This document shows positions 25,167 to 34,655 of a stretch of DNA of 64,000 nucleotides, piece by piece. The stretch covers positions 1,853,001 through 1,917,000 of the forward strand of contig NZ_CP107716.1 in assembly GCF_025854335.1 (NCBI RefSeq), given 5' to 3'. Every line of letters begins with the position of its first letter. Position 1 is the stretch's first letter. The position numbers and the translations under genes were made by a program. Source of the stretch: Pelagibacterium flavum. Its GTDB lineage: Bacteria; Pseudomonadota; Alphaproteobacteria; Rhizobiales; Devosiaceae. The notes beneath the pieces were generated by a model. That model was given only the letters and a program-made list of their open reading frames with translations. It made no database searches and was not told where the DNA came from.

Positions 25167-25480
25167 TGGCTGCCAAGATCAAAAAGGGTGACAAGGTCAT
25201 CGTGCTGACTGGCAAGGACAAGGGCAAGACGGGGCAGGTGCTTCAGGTCATGCCGTCCGACACGAAGGCCCTGGTTTCCGGGATCAACCTGGTGCGTCGT
25301 CACCAGAAGCAGACCCAGAGCCAGGATGCGGGCATCATCACCAAGGAAGCCCCCATTCACCTGAGCAATATCGCTCTGGTCGATGCCAAGGACAACAAGC
25401 CGACCCGCGTCGGCTTCAAGATCGAAGACGGCGTCAAGAAGCGCGTCGCAAAGCGTTCTGGAGAAGTGATCGATGGCTGA
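25166..25480 (+). CDS. rplX: Ribosomal protein uL24
   Basis: 104 residues with the KOW motif near the N-terminus ([22 protein letters not shown]). It is an assembly initiator for the 50S subunit. Its 3' end overlaps the rplE start by 8 bases, which implies coupled translation. Confidence 0.97.
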   Translation: MAAKIKKGDKVIVLTGKDKGKTGQVLQVMPSDTKALVSGINLVRRHQKQTQSQDAGIITKEAPIHLSNIALVDAKDNKPTRVGFKIEDGVKKRVAKRSGEVIDG

Positions 25481-26027
25481 GACATACATTCCGCGCCTGC
25501 GCACACATTATGAAGATGTGGTGCGTGCCGGTCTCACCGAGACCTTCAACTACGTCAACCCGATGCAGGTTCCCAAGCTTGAGAAGGTCGTTCTCAACAT
25601 GGGTGTCGGCGAAGCGGTTGCCGACTCCAAGAAGGTGAAGGCTGCTCTGGCCGATCTCGAAAAGATCGCCGGCCAGAAGCCTGTCGTCACCTATGCGCGC
25701 AAGTCGATCGCCGGCTTCAAGGTCCGCGAAGGCATGCCGCTCGGCGTCAAGGTCACGCTGCGTCGTGCCCAGATGTATGAATTCATCGACCGCCTGGTCA
25801 ACGTCGCGCTGCCGCGCGTCCGCGACTTCCGCGGCCTGAACCCGAAGAGCTTCGATGGCCGCGGCAACTACGCCATGGGCATCAAGGAACATATCGTGTT
25901 CCCCGAGATCAACTATGACCAGATCGACCAGGTCTGGGGCATGGACGTGATCGTCTGCACCACGGCAAAGACCGACGACGAAGCGCGTGCGCTTCTCAAG
26001 GCTTTCAATTTCCCGTTCCGCCAGTAA
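25473..26027 (+). CDS. rplE: Ribosomal protein uL5
   Basis: 184 residues, containing [20 protein letters not shown] and the signature [20 protein letters not shown]. It carries 5S rRNA into the central protuberance together with L18. The ATG lies inside the last codons of rplX. Confidence 0.97.
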   Translation: MAETYIPRLRTHYEDVVRAGLTETFNYVNPMQVPKLEKVVLNMGVGEAVADSKKVKAALADLEKIAGQKPVVTYARKSIAGFKVREGMPLGVKVTLRRAQMYEFIDRLVNVALPRVRDFRGLNPKSFDGRGNYAMGIKEHIVFPEINYDQIDQVWGMDVIVCTTAKTDDEARALLKAFNFPFRQ

Positions 26028-26063
26028 GCGGATAACTGGAAAAGAGACGAAAGAGAGACTTAG

Positions 26064-26369
26064 ATGGCTAAGACTAGCTCCATCGAGAAAAACAAGCGCC
26101 GCGCCAAGCTCGCCAAGCAGTATGCGCCCAAGCGGGCTGCGCTCAAGGCAAAGGCAAAGGACGCGTCGCTCAGCTTTGAAGAGCGCTTCGCTGCCCAGCT
26201 CAAGCTGGCCGAGTTGCCCCGCAATGCTTCGCCGGTTCGCATTCGCAACCGTTGTGAGGTTTCGGGTCGTCCGCGCGGCTACTATCGCAAGCTCAAGCTG
26301 AGCCGTATCGCGCTCCGCGAGCTTGGCTCGATGGGCATGATCCCCGGTCTGGTCAAGTCGAGCTGGTAA
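26064..26369 (+). CDS. rpsN: Ribosomal protein uS14 (zinc-free form)
   Basis: 101 residues, the long C-minus type. The usual zinc CxxC pairs are absent and only one Cys appears in [28 protein letters not shown]. It therefore does not depend on zinc, unlike the short paralogue. It sits between rplE and rpsH. Confidence 0.97.
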   Translation: MAKTSSIEKNKRRAKLAKQYAPKRAALKAKAKDASLSFEERFAAQLKLAELPRNASPVRIRNRCEVSGRPRGYYRKLKLSRIALRELGSMGMIPGLVKSSW

Positions 26370-26382
26370 GGAAAGAACGAAG

Positions 26383-26781
26383 ATGACTCTTACAGATCCT
26401 CTTGGCGATATGCTGACCCGCATCCGCAACGCGCAGATGCGCCGTCGCGATGTCGTCCGTACGCCGGCTTCGAGCCTTCGCGCTCACGTTCTCGACGTTC
26501 TCAAGGCTGAAGGCTACATTCGTGGCTATTCGGAAGAGACCAACGAAAACGGTCTGCCCGAATTCTCGATCGAGCTGAAGTACTCGGAAAACGAGCCCGT
26601 TATCCGTGAACTGCAGCGCGTGTCGAAGCCTGGCCGTCGCGTTTACGCCTCGGTCAAGAATATTCCGGTTGTCGGCAATGGTCTTGGTGTCTCGATCCTC
26701 TCCACCCCCAAGGGTGTGATGGCCGACCACAAGGCTCGCGCTGAAAACGTTGGCGGCGAGGTTCTCTGCCGCGTCTTCTAA
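26383..26781 (+). CDS. rpsH: Ribosomal protein uS8
   Basis: 132 residues, starting [23 protein letters not shown] with the C-terminal signature [33 protein letters not shown]. It binds helix 21 of 16S rRNA and in E. coli represses the spc operon. An 81-base gap separates its stop from the annotated 1st codon of an upstream extension of rplF. Confidence 0.97.
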   Translation: MTLTDPLGDMLTRIRNAQMRRRDVVRTPASSLRAHVLDVLKAEGYIRGYSEETNENGLPEFSIELKYSENEPVIRELQRVSKPGRRVYASVKNIPVVGNGLGVSILSTPKGVMADHKARAENVGGEVLCRVF

Positions 26782-26902
26782 AACGTGTTACATGCCGGTC
26801 GTTTCAACCGGCCGGCGTGGCGCACATACGTTTGGAGTTTCCGTGTGATCGGAAGCGGGCAGGGTGAAAGCCTGCCTTCACACAACGAAAAGGCAATTTA
26901 AT

Positions 26903-27436
26903 ATGTCGCGTATTGGCAAAAAGCCGGTAGCACCGGTCAGCGGCGTGACGGTCACAGTGGACGGCCAGAAGGTCACCGCAAAGGGCTCCAAGGGTGAGCT
27001 TTCTGTGGTGCTCGTCGATCTGGTCAAGCCCGAAATGACCGATGACGGCGTCGTTATCACCCCTGTCAACGACAGCCGCGAGGCCCGTTCGGCCTGGGGT
27101 CTGTCCCGCTCGCTCGTGCAGAACATCGTGACCGGCGTCTCGACCGGCTTTGAGCGCAAGCTCGCCATCACCGGCGTCGGCTATCGTGCCCAGATGCAAG
27201 GCTCGGACCTCAAGCTGTCCCTCGGCTTTTCCCATGAAGTGATCTTCAAGGCGCCCGACGGGATTTCGCTTGCAGCACCCACCCAGACGGAAATCGTCGT
27301 CACGGGTATCGACAAGCAGCAAGTTGGACAGGTCGCGTCCGACATTCGTGAATTCCGTCCGCCGGAGCCCTACAAGGGCAAGGGCGTGCGCTATGCGGAC
27401 GAGCACATCTACCGCAAAGAAGGCAAGAAGAAGTAA
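26903..27436 (+). CDS. rplF: Ribosomal protein uL6
   Basis: 177 residues from the ATG at 26903 ([15 protein letters not shown]), the usual family start and length; an in-frame ATG at 26864 would add 13 unrelated residues. The C-terminal [25 protein letters not shown] is diagnostic. L6 lies at the base of the factor-binding region. Confidence 0.96.
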   Translation: MSRIGKKPVAPVSGVTVTVDGQKVTAKGSKGELSVVLVDLVKPEMTDDGVVITPVNDSREARSAWGLSRSLVQNIVTGVSTGFERKLAITGVGYRAQMQGSDLKLSLGFSHEVIFKAPDGISLAAPTQTEIVVTGIDKQQVGQVASDIREFRPPEPYKGKGVRYADEHIYRKEGKKK

Positions 27437-27448
27437 GGATTGGTCGAG

Positions 27449-27802
27449 ATGGCTAAGCTTTCTGGTATCGAACGGCGCAAGGCGCGTGTTCGTCGGGCTC
27501 TCAAGGCCCGTGCCAACGGTCGTCCGCGCTTGTCGGTCTTCCGTTCGGAAAAGAATATCTACGCACAGATCATTGACGATGCGAATGGCGTGACCCTGGT
27601 GTCCGCTTCCTCGCTCGAAAAGGATCTCAAGATCAAGAACGGCGCCAATCAGGCCGCTGCCTCTGAAGTTGGCAAGGCACTCGCTGCCCGCGCCACCAAG
27701 GCCGGCGTTTCGAATGTCGTGTTCGATCGCGGTTCCTATCTGTTCCATGGTCGCGTCAAGGCGCTGGCCGATGCAGCCCGTGAGGGCGGGTTGAGCTTCT
27801 AA
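27449..27802 (+). CDS. rplR: Ribosomal protein uL18
   Basis: 117 residues from the ATG at 27449, with AAGGA at 27435-27439; an in-frame TTG at 27440 is too close to that site. The protein is basic at the N-terminus and contains [20 protein letters not shown] and [24 protein letters not shown]. It binds 5S rRNA. Confidence 0.96.
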   Translation: MAKLSGIERRKARVRRALKARANGRPRLSVFRSEKNIYAQIIDDANGVTLVSASSLEKDLKIKNGANQAAASEVGKALAARATKAGVSNVVFDRGSYLFHGRVKALADAAREGGLSF

Positions 27803-27838
27803 GCTCGACCAAACCGAAATTACAAAGAGCTGGTAACG

Positions 27839-28369
27839 ATGAAAGACTTTCAAGAGCGCGACAGCGAGTTTGTAGATCGCCTGGTGCACATCAATCGCGT
27901 CGCCAAGGTGGTGAAGGGCGGCCGGCGGTTCGGTTTTGCCGCGCTCGTCGTCGTTGGGGATCAGAAGGGCCGCGTCGGCTTCGGTCATGGCAAGGCACGC
28001 GAAGTGCCTGAAGCCATCCGCAAGGCAACCGAGCAGGCCAAGCGCCAGATGATCCGCGTGCCCCTGCGCGAAGCCCGTACGCTGCACCATGACGTGCAGG
28101 GCCGTCACGGCGCCGGCAAGGTGATCCTGCGTGCGGCTCCGGCCGGTACCGGTATCATCGCGGGTGGCCCGATGCGCGCCGTTTTCGAAACTCTGGGCAT
28201 CAACGATATCGTTGCCAAGAGCCAGGGTTCGGCAAATCCCTACAACATGGTTCGCGCCACGTTCGACGCGCTCAAGAACGTCGACAGCCCGCGTTCGGTC
28301 GCGGCCCGTCGCGGTCTCAAGGTTTCCGAGTTGCAGGCACGTCGCGGCGAAGCCGCCGTCGAGGCCTGA
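27839..28369 (+). CDS. rpsE: Ribosomal protein uS5
   Basis: 176 residues. The N-terminal dsRNA-binding-like domain includes [22 protein letters not shown], the loop implicated in spectinomycin resistance in other species, with no change evident. The C-terminal part has [18 protein letters not shown]. Important for decoding accuracy. Confidence 0.97.
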   Translation: MKDFQERDSEFVDRLVHINRVAKVVKGGRRFGFAALVVVGDQKGRVGFGHGKAREVPEAIRKATEQAKRQMIRVPLREARTLHHDVQGRHGAGKVILRAAPAGTGIIAGGPMRAVFETLGINDIVAKSQGSANPYNMVRATFDALKNVDSPRSVAARRGLKVSELQARRGEAAVEA

Positions 28370-28392
28370 TAGAGCGCTCGAGGAGAGAAACA

Positions 28393-28581
28393 ATGGCTAA
28401 GAAGACCGTCATCGTCGAGCAGATCGGTTCGCCGATCCGCCGCAAGGAAGATCAGCGCGCGACACTTGTCGGCCTGGGGCTGAACAAGATGCATCGCCGC
28501 AGCGAGCTGGAAGACACGCCGTCGGTGCGCGGCATGATTTCCAAGGTCGCTCACCTCGTCCGCGTCGTGGATGAGCAGTAA
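28393..28581 (+). CDS. rpmD: Ribosomal protein uL30
   Basis: 62 residues, single-domain ([42 protein letters not shown]). The gene is not universal in bacteria but is usual in alphaproteobacteria. It is preceded by GAGGAG and followed 15 bases later by rplO. Confidence 0.96.
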   Translation: MAKKTVIVEQIGSPIRRKEDQRATLVGLGLNKMHRRSELEDTPSVRGMISKVAHLVRVVDEQ

Positions 28582-28596
28582 GAGGGATTTGGTATT

Positions 28597-29076
28597 ATGA
28601 AACTCAACGAGATCGCCGATAACGCCGGCGCCACCAAAGCCAAGGTTCGCGTCGGTCGCGGCATCGGCTCTGGTCTTGGCAAGACCGGCGGTCGTGGCGT
28701 CAAGGGTCAGAAGTCCCGTTCGGGCGTTTCGATCAATGGCTTTGAAGGCGGGCAGATGCCGCTTCACATGCGGATGCCCAAGCGCGGCTTCAACAATCCC
28801 TTCGCCAAGAAGTGGAATGCTGTTCGCCTCGACCGCATCCAGGCCTATATCGATAGCGGCAAGCTCGACGCCAAGGGCGTCGTGGATGCCGAAGCACTGG
28901 TCAAGGCCGGCGTCATCCGCCGTGCCAAGGACGGTGTGCGCCTGATCAACAGCGGTGAATTCAAGGCCAAGAAGGTCACCTTCAAGGTCAACCACGTTTC
29001 CGCTGGTGCCGCCGCTGCTATCGAAGCAGCCGGGGGCAAGGTCGAGCTGATCGGCAAGCCTGCCGACGCCGAATAA
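28597..29076 (+). CDS. rplO: Ribosomal protein uL15
   Basis: 159 residues. The Gly-rich N-terminal extension ([25 protein letters not shown]) penetrates 23S rRNA, and the globular C-terminal part ends [17 protein letters not shown]. It is the last ribosomal gene before the structured gap preceding secY. Confidence 0.97.
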   Translation: MKLNEIADNAGATKAKVRVGRGIGSGLGKTGGRGVKGQKSRSGVSINGFEGGQMPLHMRMPKRGFNNPFAKKWNAVRLDRIQAYIDSGKLDAKGVVDAEALVKAGVIRRAKDGVRLINSGEFKAKKVTFKVNHVSAGAAAAIEAAGGKVELIGKPADAE

Positions 29077-29092
29077 TTCGTTGCGACTTTTC

Positions 29093-29172
29093 GAGCGCGC
29101 CCTGGCGATCTTCCTGAATACGGGGATTGCATAGGGGCGCGCTCTGACTATATCAGAGCATTGTCTTTTTTC
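29093..29172 (+). promoter_or_regulatory. Candidate attenuator between rplO and secY
   Basis: Two hairpins share the bases 29141-29144. The first pairs GAGCGCGCCC (29093-29102) with GGGCGCGCTC (29135-29144). The second pairs GCTCTGA (29141-29147) with TCAGAGC (29153-29159) and is followed by a T-rich tract (TTGTCTTTTTT), like a terminator. They cannot form fully at once, which fits a switchable terminator controlling secY-adk. Function is inferred. Confidence 0.5.
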
Positions 29173-29226
29173 CGGGCCCATGTGGCCCGTTCCTTTGCTC
29201 TATAAGCTACTTCAGAGGGAGCCGTC

Positions 29227-30561
29227 ATGGCGTCTGCAGCCGAGCAACTGGCCCGAAACTTGAGTTTTTCGACCTTTTCGAAGGCCAAGGAACTCCAGAA
29301 GCGGATTTTCTTCACCCTTGGCGCGTTGCTGGTTTACCGACTCGGCACCTATATTCCGATTCCGGGCATCGACCCCGATGCCTTCGCGTCGACATTTCAG
29401 CAGGCGCAGGGCGGCATCTTCGGGCTGTTCAACATGTTCGCCGGCGGCGCTGTCGAACGGCTTGCGATTTTCGCGCTCAACCTGATCCCCTACATTACCG
29501 CTTCGATTGTCATCCAGGTGATGTCGACGGCTTCTCCGCGCCTCGAGGCGCTCAAGAAGGAAGGGGAGAGCGGGCGGCGCAAGCTCAACCAGTACACGCG
29601 GTATCTTACCGTCATCTTCTGCGCCGTTCAGGCCTATGGCATTGCCGTGGGCCTTGAGGCGAGCGAAGGCGTAGTGGCCGATCCGGGCTGGTTCTTCCGT
29701 GTTTCGACGGTCATCACGCTTGTTGGCGGCACCATGTTCCTGATGTGGCTGGGTGAACAGATGACGGCGCGCGGTGTCGGCAACGGCATTTCGCTGATCA
29801 TTTTCGCCGGTATCGTGGCATCGTTGCCCGCGACCATCGCCCAGACGCTCGAATTGAGCCGCACCGGCGCGCTGCCGACCATTGCCGTGGTGGGCATCCT
29901 GATCGGCGCTATCGTCGTAATCGGTGTCATCGTGTTCTTCGAGCGCGCCCAGCGCAGGCTTCTGATCCAGTATCCAAAGCGCCAGGTGGGCAACAAGATG
30001 TATCAGGGCGATACCTCGCACCTGCCGCTCAAGCTCAACACGGCGGGCGTTATCCCGGTGATCTTCTCGTCCTCGCTGCTGCTGTTGCCGGCAACGATCG
30101 CGACATTCTCGGCCCAGGGCGATGCCCCGCAGTGGCTGCAGTATATCTCGGCGCTGCTCGGGCGCGGACAGCCGCTCTATCTGGCGCTTTTTGCCGGAAT
30201 GATCATCTTCTTTGCGTTCTTTTACACCTCGATCGTTTTCAATCCGACCGAGACGGCGGATAATCTCAAGCGGTCGGGCGGGTTCATTCCCGGCATCCGT
30301 CCGGGTGAAAGAACGGCGCAGCATATCGACTATGTGCTGACCCGCATTACCGTTGTCGGCGCGATCTATCTGACCATCGTCGCGCTGATCCCTGAAGTGT
30401 TCCTGAGCCAGCTCAACATCTCGGCCTTCCTGGGCGGCACCTCGCTGCTGATCATGGTCACGGTGACGCTGGATACGGTGAGCCAGATTCAGAGCCATCT
30501 GATCGCACAGCAGTATGAGGGCATGGTCAAAAAATCGCGTCTAGGGGGACGGAAAAGATGA
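29227..30561 (+). CDS. secY: Preprotein translocase channel SecY
   Basis: 444 residues with about ten hydrophobic segments in the SecY pattern. The start [23 protein letters not shown] is preceded by GAGGGAG. Recognisable are IPIPGIDP in the plug region, [16 protein letters not shown] [12 protein letters not shown], the cytoplasmic loop VGNKMYQG, and [23 protein letters not shown]. It forms the inner-membrane channel with SecE above. The stop overlaps adk (ATGA). Confidence 0.97.
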   Translation: MASAAEQLARNLSFSTFSKAKELQKRIFFTLGALLVYRLGTYIPIPGIDPDAFASTFQQAQGGIFGLFNMFAGGAVERLAIFALNLIPYITASIVIQVMSTASPRLEALKKEGESGRRKLNQYTRYLTVIFCAVQAYGIAVGLEASEGVVADPGWFFRVSTVITLVGGTMFLMWLGEQMTARGVGNGISLIIFAGIVASLPATIAQTLELSRTGALPTIAVVGILIGAIVVIGVIVFFERAQRRLLIQYPKRQVGNKMYQGDTSHLPLKLNTAGVIPVIFSSSLLLLPATIATFSAQGDAPQWLQYISALLGRGQPLYLALFAGMIIFFAFFYTSIVFNPTETADNLKRSGGFIPGIRPGERTAQHIDYVLTRITVVGAIYLTIVALIPEVFLSQLNISAFLGGTSLLIMVTVTLDTVSQIQSHLIAQQYEGMVKKSRLGGRKR

Positions 30562-31124
30562 GACTGGTTCTTTTGGGGCCTCCGGGGGCAGGCAAGGGCA
30601 CTCAGGCACAGATCCTGGTATCGACCTATTCCATTCCGCAGCTTTCGACCGGTGACATGCTCCGGGCGGCAATTGCCGACAAGACGCCGCTGGGCCTCGA
30701 GGCCAAGGCGATCGTTGATCGGGGGGATCTGGTTTCCGACGATATCGTGTCGGGCATCATTTCCGAGCGCATGGATCAGCCCGATTGCGAAAACGGGTTC
30801 ATCCTCGACGGCTTCCCGCGCACCATCGCCCAGGCCGAGGCGCTGACGCATATGCTTGACCGCAAGGGGCTTCACCTCGATGCGGTCATCGAAATCAAGG
30901 CCGATCCCGATGTGCTTGTCGAGCGCATCATCAATCGGGCCAAGGAAAGCGGCGGCGCCCGGGCGGACGACAATGAGGAAGTGCTGCGCAAGCGCCTCGA
31001 TGTCTATACCCAGCAGACCGCGCCCCTGGTGTCGTTCTATTCCGAGCAGGGCCTGCTCAAATCAGTGGATGGAATGGCGCCGATCGAGGAGGTCACCTCC
31101 GCGATCAAGGCAGCGATCAGCTGA
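30558..31124 (+). CDS. adk: Adenylate kinase (short form)
   Basis: 188 residues. Walker A is [11 protein letters not shown] (8-18), followed by the AMP-binding LSTGDMLR and the [16 protein letters not shown] signature. The lid region is short ([21 protein letters not shown]), so this is the lid-deleted type without zinc cysteines. It interconverts ATP+AMP and 2 ADP. The start overlaps secY by four bases. Confidence 0.97.
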   Translation: MRLVLLGPPGAGKGTQAQILVSTYSIPQLSTGDMLRAAIADKTPLGLEAKAIVDRGDLVSDDIVSGIISERMDQPDCENGFILDGFPRTIAQAEALTHMLDRKGLHLDAVIEIKADPDVLVERIINRAKESGGARADDNEEVLRKRLDVYTQQTAPLVSFYSEQGLLKSVDGMAPIEEVTSAIKAAIS

Positions 31125-31150
31125 CCGAAACGATTGGGCTTGCGGCAGTG

Positions 31151-31179
31151 TTGACTTTGATGCCGTGAGTCCTTAGAAC
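31151..31179 (+). promoter_or_regulatory. Probable promoter for rpsM-rpsK-rpoA-rplQ
   Basis: TTGACT (31151-31156), exactly 17 bases, TAGAAC (31174-31179). The boxes match at 5 of 6 and 4 of 6 positions. It lies in the 186-base gap between adk and rpsM, where an internal alpha-operon promoter is expected. Confidence 0.6.
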
Positions 31180-31310
31180 CGCGCCCAGTCTCAGAAATTT
31201 CGAGGGCTGGATTCGGTTCCTTCCGTATAGAGAAGGGGGTCGGATGCCGGTCCCTTGTTGTTGAACGAAACGGGACGGTAACGTCCTCATATCAATTTAG
31301 GAGATCCGAC

Positions 31311-31679
31311 GTGGCTCGTATTGCTGGCGTCAATATCCCGACGAACAAGCGCGTGATCATCGCGTTGCAGTATATTCACGGGATTGGGCCGAAAATGGCC
31401 TCTGAAATCTGCGAGAAGGTGTCCATTCCGGCCGAGCGGCGCGTGAATGAGCTGACCGACGCGGAAGTTATCCAGATCCGCGAAACCATCGACCGTGACT
31501 ATCAGGTCGAGGGTGACCTTCGCCGTTCGGTTGCCATGAACATCAAGCGTTTGATGGATCTGGGCAACTATCGCGGCCTGCGTCATCGTCGCGGTCTGCC
31601 GGTGCGTGGTCAGCGGACCCACACCAACGCGCGTACCCGCAAAGGCCCTGCAAAGGCCATCGCGGGCAAAAAGAAATAA
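31311..31679 (+). CDS. rpsM: Ribosomal protein uS13
   Basis: 122 residues from a GTG start, with GGAG seven bases upstream. It contains [23 protein letters not shown] and the basic tail [24 protein letters not shown] that touches P-site tRNA. S13 forms the head bridge to the 50S subunit. A 120-base gap precedes rpsK. Confidence 0.97.
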   Translation: MARIAGVNIPTNKRVIIALQYIHGIGPKMASEICEKVSIPAERRVNELTDAEVIQIRETIDRDYQVEGDLRRSVAMNIKRLMDLGNYRGLRHRRGLPVRGQRTHTNARTRKGPAKAIAGKKK

Positions 31680-31799
31680 GAAGGCCGGCGCCGGTGCGGC
31701 AGGGTGGGGCATTTTGCCCGGCCCCGACGTTCCGTTTCGGGTTTCTTGAGGTGTAGCCGCTGGAACCACGGCGGCGCTAGAGATCACTAGAGGAAGTAA

Positions 31800-32192
31800 A
31801 TGGCTAAAGCAGAAACGACACGCGTTCGCCGCCGCGAGCGCAAGAATATCAGTGCTGGCGTTGCACATGTGAACGCCTCGTTCAACAACACGATGGTCAC
31901 CATCACCGACGTTCAGGGCAACACGATCTCCTGGTCCTCCGCCGGTACGATGGGTTTCAAGGGTTCGCGCAAATCGACCCCTTACGCAGCACAGATGGCT
32001 GCTGAAGACGCCGCCAAGAAGGCGCAGGAACACGGCATGAAGACCCTCGAGGTCGAGGTCCGTGGCCCGGGTTCAGGTCGTGAATCGGCACTGCGTGCCC
32101 TTCAGGCCGCCGGTTTCACTGTCACTTCCATCCGGGACGTTACATCCATTCCTCACAATGGGTGCCGGCCGCGCAAGCGCCGTCGCGTCTGA
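31800..32192 (+). CDS. rpsK: Ribosomal protein uS11
   Basis: 130 residues, with [23 protein letters not shown] and the C-terminal [21 protein letters not shown]. It lies on the 30S platform by the mRNA exit. AGGAAG precedes the ATG. rpoA follows. Confidence 0.97.
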   Translation: MAKAETTRVRRRERKNISAGVAHVNASFNNTMVTITDVQGNTISWSSAGTMGFKGSRKSTPYAAQMAAEDAAKKAQEHGMKTLEVEVRGPGSGRESALRALQAAGFTVTSIRDVTSIPHNGCRPRKRRRV

Positions 32193-32287
32193 TGTGAATG
32201 GACCTCGGCAAGGCCAGCCGGGGTTCTTTTACGGTTTGCGGCATGGCGGCCGGGCAGGGCCGCGATTTTGAAAGGAAGTTGGACGTG

Positions 32288-33304
32288 ATGATCCAGAAAA
32301 ACTGGCAGGAACTGATTAAGCCGACCAAGCTCGACGTCGTTCCGGGCAGCGATTCCGCGCGCGTCGCCTCCGTGGTCGCCGAGCCGCTCGAACGCGGTTA
32401 TGGCTTGACCCTTGGCAACACGCTGCGCCGGGTTCTGCTCTCGTCGCTGCAGGGTGCGGCAATTACCGCCATCCAGATCGATGGCGTATTGCACGAATTC
32501 TCGTCGATTCCCGGCGTGCGTGAGGACGTGACTGATCTCGTTCTCAACATCAAGGAAATCGCCATCAAGATGGAAGACGAAGGGCCAAAGCGCCTTACGC
32601 TTTCCAAGCAGGGTCCGGGTGCCGTCACCGCCGGCGACATCAAGACCACTGGCGACATCGAAGTGCTCAATCCTGACCTCGTTATCTGTCACCTTGATGA
32701 CGGGGCCGAGATCAATATCGAGTTCACGGTCAATACCGGCAAGGGCTATGTCCCGGCCGACCGCAACAAGCCTGAAGATGCACCGATCGGCTATATCGCT
32801 GTCGACGCATTGTTCTCGCCGGTCAAGCGCGTCAGCTACAAGGTCGAAAAGACCCGTGAGGGCCAGAACCTCGACTTTGACAAGCTGAGCATGCAGATCG
32901 AGACCAACGGCGCGATCAGCCCCGAAGACGCGCTGGCCTTTGCGGCCCGCATCGTCCAGGACCAGCTGTCCGTGTTCGTCAATTTCGAAGAGCCCACCAA
33001 GGAAAAGGCCGAGGATTCGACACCCGAACTCGCCTTCAACCCGGCGCTGCTCAAGAAGGTGGACGAGCTCGAGTTGTCGGTGCGTTCGGCGAACTGCCTC
33101 AAGAACGACAACATCGTTTATATTGGCGATCTCATCCAGAAGACGGAAGCGGAAATGCTCCGCACGCCGAACTTCGGGCGCAAGTCGCTCAACGAGATCA
33201 AGGAAGTGCTGGCCCAGATGGGGCTCCATCTCGGGATGGACGTCAACAACTGGCCGCCCGAAAACATCGAAGACCTCGCCAAGCGTTACGAAGATCATTA
33301 TTGA
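32288..33304 (+). CDS. rpoA: RNA polymerase alpha subunit
   Basis: 338 residues from the ATG at 32288 ([17 protein letters not shown]), chosen for family start and GGAAG at 32274-32278; a frame from 32198 adds 30 atypical residues. The N-terminal dimerisation domain ([24 protein letters not shown]) and C-terminal promoter-binding domain ([23 protein letters not shown]... [12 protein letters not shown]) are both intact. Confidence 0.97.
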   Translation: MIQKNWQELIKPTKLDVVPGSDSARVASVVAEPLERGYGLTLGNTLRRVLLSSLQGAAITAIQIDGVLHEFSSIPGVREDVTDLVLNIKEIAIKMEDEGPKRLTLSKQGPGAVTAGDIKTTGDIEVLNPDLVICHLDDGAEINIEFTVNTGKGYVPADRNKPEDAPIGYIAVDALFSPVKRVSYKVEKTREGQNLDFDKLSMQIETNGAISPEDALAFAARIVQDQLSVFVNFEEPTKEKAEDSTPELAFNPALLKKVDELELSVRSANCLKNDNIVYIGDLIQKTEAEMLRTPNFGRKSLNEIKEVLAQMGLHLGMDVNNWPPENIEDLAKRYEDHY

Positions 33305-33338
33305 TCGTCCGCCAAGCGAACGAACTTTTGGATTGTCG

Positions 33339-33382
33339 CGTTCGCGAACCGAAAAAGATGGTATCCACTTTTTCTGCGAACG
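33339..33382 (+). repeat. Rhizobial-type palindromic intergenic repeat, copy 2
   Basis: CGTTCGC (33339-33345) pairs with GCGAACG (33376-33382), and the internal GAACCGAAAAAG and CACTTTTTCTG also pair. It has the same architecture as 5147-5189, with compensated arm differences. It fills most of the rpoA-rplQ gap. Confidence 0.75.
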
Positions 33383-33403
33383 TTCCGAAATTAGGAGAGT
33401 ACC

Positions 33404-33832
33404 ATGCGCCACGGTAAAGCCGGCCGCAAACTGAACCGGACCTCTTCGCATCGCAAGGCGATGTTCAAGAACATGTCCGCATCGTTGATCAAGCACGAAC
33501 AGATCGTGACGACCCTTCCCAAGGCGAAGGAATTGCGTCCGATCGTCGAAAAGCTCATCACCCTTGGCAAGCGCGGCGATCTGCATGCCCGCCGCCAGGC
33601 CATCGCCCAGATCGGCGATGAGACCATGGTCAAGAAGCTGTTCGACGTTCTGGGCCCGCGCTACAAGGACCGCAACGGTGGCTACACCCGCGTCCTCAAG
33701 GCCGGCTTCCGCCACGGCGACAACGCCGCTGTCGGGATCATCGAGCTTGTCGATCGCGATGTCGAAGCCAAGGGCAAGGATTCCGGCCCGACCGCTGACT
33801 TCACGCGCGACGAAGAGAGCGAAGCCGCATAA
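33404..33832 (+). CDS. rplQ: Ribosomal protein bL17
   Basis: 142 residues, starting [24 protein letters not shown], with [24 protein letters not shown] in the middle and an acidic tail. L17 lies near the tunnel exit. It is the last gene of the alpha operon, with a strong terminator 30 bases later. Confidence 0.97.
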   Translation: MRHGKAGRKLNRTSSHRKAMFKNMSASLIKHEQIVTTLPKAKELRPIVEKLITLGKRGDLHARRQAIAQIGDETMVKKLFDVLGPRYKDRNGGYTRVLKAGFRHGDNAAVGIIELVDRDVEAKGKDSGPTADFTRDEESEAA

Positions 33833-33862
33833 GCGGTTTCCGCCTCAGGCAGAATCGAAAAG

Positions 33863-33886
33863 GGCGGCTCTCGAGCCGCCTTTTTT
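33863..33886 (+). terminator. Intrinsic terminator of the alpha operon
   Basis: GGCGGCT (33863-33869), CTCG loop, AGCCGCC (33874-33880), then six T (33881-33886). Confidence 0.93.
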
Positions 33887-33960
33887 GTTGGCCGGCCATC
33901 CGTTGGCCGGGGAGGCAGCGGTCCCGAAAGTCGGTTGTTGATTGTGGTGATACTGCTGGA

Positions 33961-33981
33961 CCCCGGGAGCAAGTCCCGGGG
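33961..33981. repeat. Alphaproteobacterial intergenic palindrome
   Basis: CCCCGGGA (33961-33968), GCAAG, TCCCGGGG (33974-33981), flanked by CTGGA and CGACA. The whole form resembles the widespread CTGGACCCCGG..CCGGGGTGACA intergenic family (family knowledge). Only one copy was seen here. The rest of the 33887-34094 gap holds nothing recognisable. Confidence 0.55.
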
Positions 33982-34094
33982 CGACAGTTGTGGGGGAGGC
34001 GTCGCCTCAGAATCTGCCTGTCATTGCGGTATGGTCGATCCTGATCCAATGCTGCAATCGGGTGCAAATCCTTCCGGGAACGCCTGAATGCCGA

Positions 34095-34655
34095 TTAAGC
34101 GCTGGGTTTTTCCAGACCCCATTGCGCATACAGGCGATTGAGGGCGCCCATGCTGTCGACCCTTGCAAAGGGCAGGCCGCTGGCCTTAACGACGTGCTCG
34201 AGTTTTGAGCGGCGACGGGGCTGGACGAAGGCGATATGGTGGATCATCAGCCATTTGAGGCTGTCCTGACCACCTTCGAGGGAGCCGATCCTGTGGCGTT
34301 CGAACAGCGTGCGACGGAAATAGCGCCAGAGATTGCCGGGCATTGCCGTATCGACCCAGATAATGCCGGTGGCGCGCTCGAGGCGTTGGGGCATGAGGCG
34401 GGAGTAATTGCCTTCCATTACCCAATTCTCGCCAGCAATGGCCTGGTTGTGCAGGCGCTCGAATTCTTGCGCCGGGCGGGGAACCCAATCGGTGTTCGGC
34501 TGATGATGGAGCAGGTCGAGGTGGACGGGAGGCAAGCTCAATGCCTGACCGATCGCCGCTGCGAGGGTCGATTTTCCCGAATTGGATGGACCGAAAACGC
34601 AAATCCGCGGCCCGAGTGTTTCGGGTCGCGGGAATTGGCTGTTGCCGGCGGTCAT
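34095..34655 (-). CDS. P-loop NTPase, adenylate-kinase/FlaR-like
   Basis: 186 residues from the ATG at 34655. Walker A is GPSNSGKST (about 21-29), followed by PPVHLDLLHHQPNTDWVPRP and ENWVMEGNYSRLM, the pattern of small kinases annotated as DNA topology modulation or adenylate-kinase-like proteins. The substrate is unknown. The start overlaps the stop of the upstream decarboxylase by one base (TGATG), so the two are co-translated. No link to polyamines can be proven from sequence. Confidence 0.7.
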   Translation of the reverse strand: MTAGNSQFPRPETLGPRICVFGPSNSGKSTLAAAIGQALSLPPVHLDLLHHQPNTDWVPRPAQEFERLHNQAIAGENWVMEGNYSRLMPQRLERATGIIWVDTAMPGNLWRYFRRTLFERHRIGSLEGGQDSLKWLMIHHIAFVQPRRRSKLEHVVKASGLPFARVDSMGALNRLYAQWGLEKPSA

